This document shows, piece after piece, positions 5,617-6,820 of a stretch of DNA of 6,820 bases. Where the stretch lies: contig QQUM01000088.1 of the NCBI GenBank assembly GCA_008501545.1, positions 1-6,820 on the forward strand, read 5' to 3'. The DNA comes from Calditrichota bacterium (GTDB lineage Bacteria > Zhuqueibacterota > Zhuqueibacteria > Zhuqueibacterales > Geothermadaptataceae). Every line of letters starts with the position of its first letter. Positions within the stretch are counted from its first letter, which is position 1. Made by a program: the position numbers and the translations under genes. The notes under the pieces are model-generated. The model searched no databases and was not told where the DNA came from. It was given only the letters and a program-made list of their open reading frames with translations.

Positions 5617-6820
5617 GATAGGTTAGCCTGCTGATGATATTCACGTAGTTTTCGTTGCAACAATTGGCGATCAAGCTTACCATTTTTTTTGTCAACAATA
5701 TCTGCCAAATACCACGGAAAGCTATAGCGTTCTGGATCGCCACTCCACGGCAGGAGTGAATAAAAAGAAGTAAGCGCAATTGCAGAAAGCGATGTATAAG
5801 CTATTGCCGCAGGATTAGCAACTCCCATGTAATCCTGGGCAGCGATAAGGACATCTTTTCCTGAAAGGTGATCAGAACCAGCAAACAGCAGTGCATGATT
5901 AACAACATCAAATATTTTACGAGGGCTGGCGCCTTTCTCATGCAAAAGTTCGCTTGCCTGAGCAATCAATGGATCAGCAGCATCCAGACTTGAATTTCCC
6001 ATAATTCGTTTTTCGAAAGCATTAAACAAATGACAGCTTTCTTCCGGCATGAGTTCAAGAAATGGCACGATGATGAATCGATCATGCCAGGCAGGATCAA
6101 GTTTTTCTGGAACATTCGTGGCCGCAAGCAGCAGAACTTTACCACGCAATTCATCACGAGCGCTAAACTGAAATAATTGAGCAAGCAGATCGAGGGATAC
6201 CCCGCCGTCATGAACACCCCCACTGCGGCTTGGTACGCATTCCGTAATTTCATCGATAAATAAAATCACTGGCGCCAGACTTTCAACTACATTCAAAGCG
6301 AGACTCAGCCGCCGTTCACTTTCACCCACAAACATATTTTTTATTTGCTCAAACTTTACAATGTTAAAACCACATAATGATGCAAGAATGGGAGCAAAAG
6401 TACTTTTACTGGTTCCTGGTGGTCCAGCCATTAAAATGGCGCGTGGTGACGAGGCCGCTGTACGTTTGAGCAAATGAGCGATGTGTTTAAAAAAGTCTTT
6501 AATTACTTTTAGACCGATAACATCTTCAATATTCAACTCTGTTGTCATAACTTTCAGCGTACCTTCTGATGCCCTGATTATTGCGTCCGCCTTTGCTTGC
6601 AGAACTCGAGAACGATTAAGTGGTATTTTTTTTGTCAGTGCTTCTCTGAGCAAAGATTCAATTTCACGCAAGCACAGACCGCGAGTAAGACGTGCGAATT
6701 CTTCAGCTGAGAACCCCTGTTCAAGTTCACCGTACCGGTTTTGTCCATCCACATCTTCGAGGGACAATAAATACTCAATACAGGTATATGTTTGTTGCTC
6801 ATTAGGAAACGGTATTGAAA
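5613..6820 (-). CDS. Tandem AAA+ ATPase, Ycf46/SpoVK-like, N-terminal part beyond the window
   Basis: The frame stays open to the right edge, giving 401 visible residues, so the true start lies outside. A TTG at 6767 is a possible but unconvincing start, because the 17 codons before it (including IPFPNEQQ) read like the lid of a preceding AAA+ module and continue into GFSAEEFARLTRGL. Numbering from that TTG, a linker at 52-90 is followed by a full AAA+ module: Walker A GPPGTSKS (115-122), pore-loop-like MFVGESER (145-152), Walker B ILFIDE (168-173), sensor 1 AATN (215-218), R230 in DRF as a possible arginine finger, and SPRK near 281-284 as sensor 2. About 65 residues, rich in Trp and Tyr, follow at the C-terminus. 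The layout, a degenerate module followed by an active one, matches Ycf46-like ATPases. Such proteins remodel or unfold partner proteins. There is no HExxH, so it is not an FtsH protease. The Walker A has Ser where Gly is usual, and the RPGR before RF is missing. It is coupled to the aminotransferase gene by a 4-nt overlap. Confidence 0.8.
   Translation of the reverse strand, partial: SIPFPNEQQTYTCIEYLLSLEDVDGQNRYGELEQGFSAEEFARLTRGLCLREIESLLREALTKKIPLNRSRVLQAKADAIIRASEGTLKVMTTELNIEDVIGLKVIKDFFKHIAHLLKRTAASSPRAILMAGPPGTSKSTFAPILASLCGFNIVKFEQIKNMFVGESERRLSLALNVVESLAPVILFIDEITECVPSRSGGVHDGGVSLDLLAQLFQFSARDELRGKVLLLAATNVPEKLDPAWHDRFIIVPFLELMPEESCHLFNAFEKRIMGNSSLDAADPLIAQASELLHEKGASPRKIFDVVNHALLFAGSDHLSGKDVLIAAQDYMGVANPAAIAYTSLSAIALTSFYSLLPWSGDPERYSFPWYLADIVDKKNGKLDRQLLQRKLREYHQQANLS

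Noticed and set aside
5613..6767. FtsH-type membrane protease, or a complete 384-residue protein starting at TTG 6767
   Set aside because: There is no HExxH zinc site after the AAA+ module and no membrane helix in the visible part. The frame is open and coding-like upstream of the TTG, so the gene is more likely partial.
1..6820. tRNA or rRNA genes, CRISPR arrays, insertion sequences
   Set aside because: Nearly every base is inside a supported coding frame; I saw no repeated spacers, transposase motifs or terminal inverted repeats.

Overview
The window is a dense bacterial gene block in which every supported gene lies on the minus strand, so it reads from right to left. GC content looks moderate to low (about 37-45% on the lines I counted). 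Start signals are Shine-Dalgarno type, and one is a perfect AAGGAGG. The gene content is that of a conjugative element: a plasmid, or an integrative conjugative element, carrying a MobF relaxase and its coupling ATPase. I cannot name the host. A Gram-negative bacterium is likely from the MobF/VirD4 pairing, but no rRNA, tRNA or chromosomal marker is present to fix it.

In order of transcription: (1) 6820-5613 is the 3' part of a two-module AAA+ ATPase of Ycf46/SpoVK-like layout. It is cut by the window edge, and its second module carries an unusual Walker A (GPPGTSKS). (2) 5616-4549 is a DegT/DnrJ/EryC1-type PLP aminotransferase whose start codon overlaps the ATPase stop codon (ATGA). (3) 4527-4279 is an 82-residue, very hydrophobic small protein. 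(4) 4268-2805 is a type IV coupling protein (VirD4/TraD/TrwB class) with no N-terminal membrane anchor. (5) 2808-2131 is a four-helix membrane protein that overlaps the coupling protein by ATGA. (6) 2103-1 is the first 701 residues of a MobF (TraI/TrwC) relaxase-helicase, whose C-terminus lies beyond the left edge.

Intergenic gaps are 27 nt or shorter, and two junctions are 4-nt overlaps. I see no room for an internal promoter, terminator or oriT, so the six genes probably form part of one operon whose promoter lies outside the window to the right.

The left half is readable as DNA transfer. The relaxase nicks and unwinds the transferred strand and the coupling ATPase delivers it to the secretion channel. 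The adjacent membrane protein may supply the anchor that the coupling protein lacks. The right half is the unusual part: an AAA+ remodelling ATPase translationally coupled to a sugar-aminotransferase-like PLP enzyme, in line with the conjugation genes. I know of no conjugation step that needs these two, so they are either an accessory module or an undescribed part of this transfer system.
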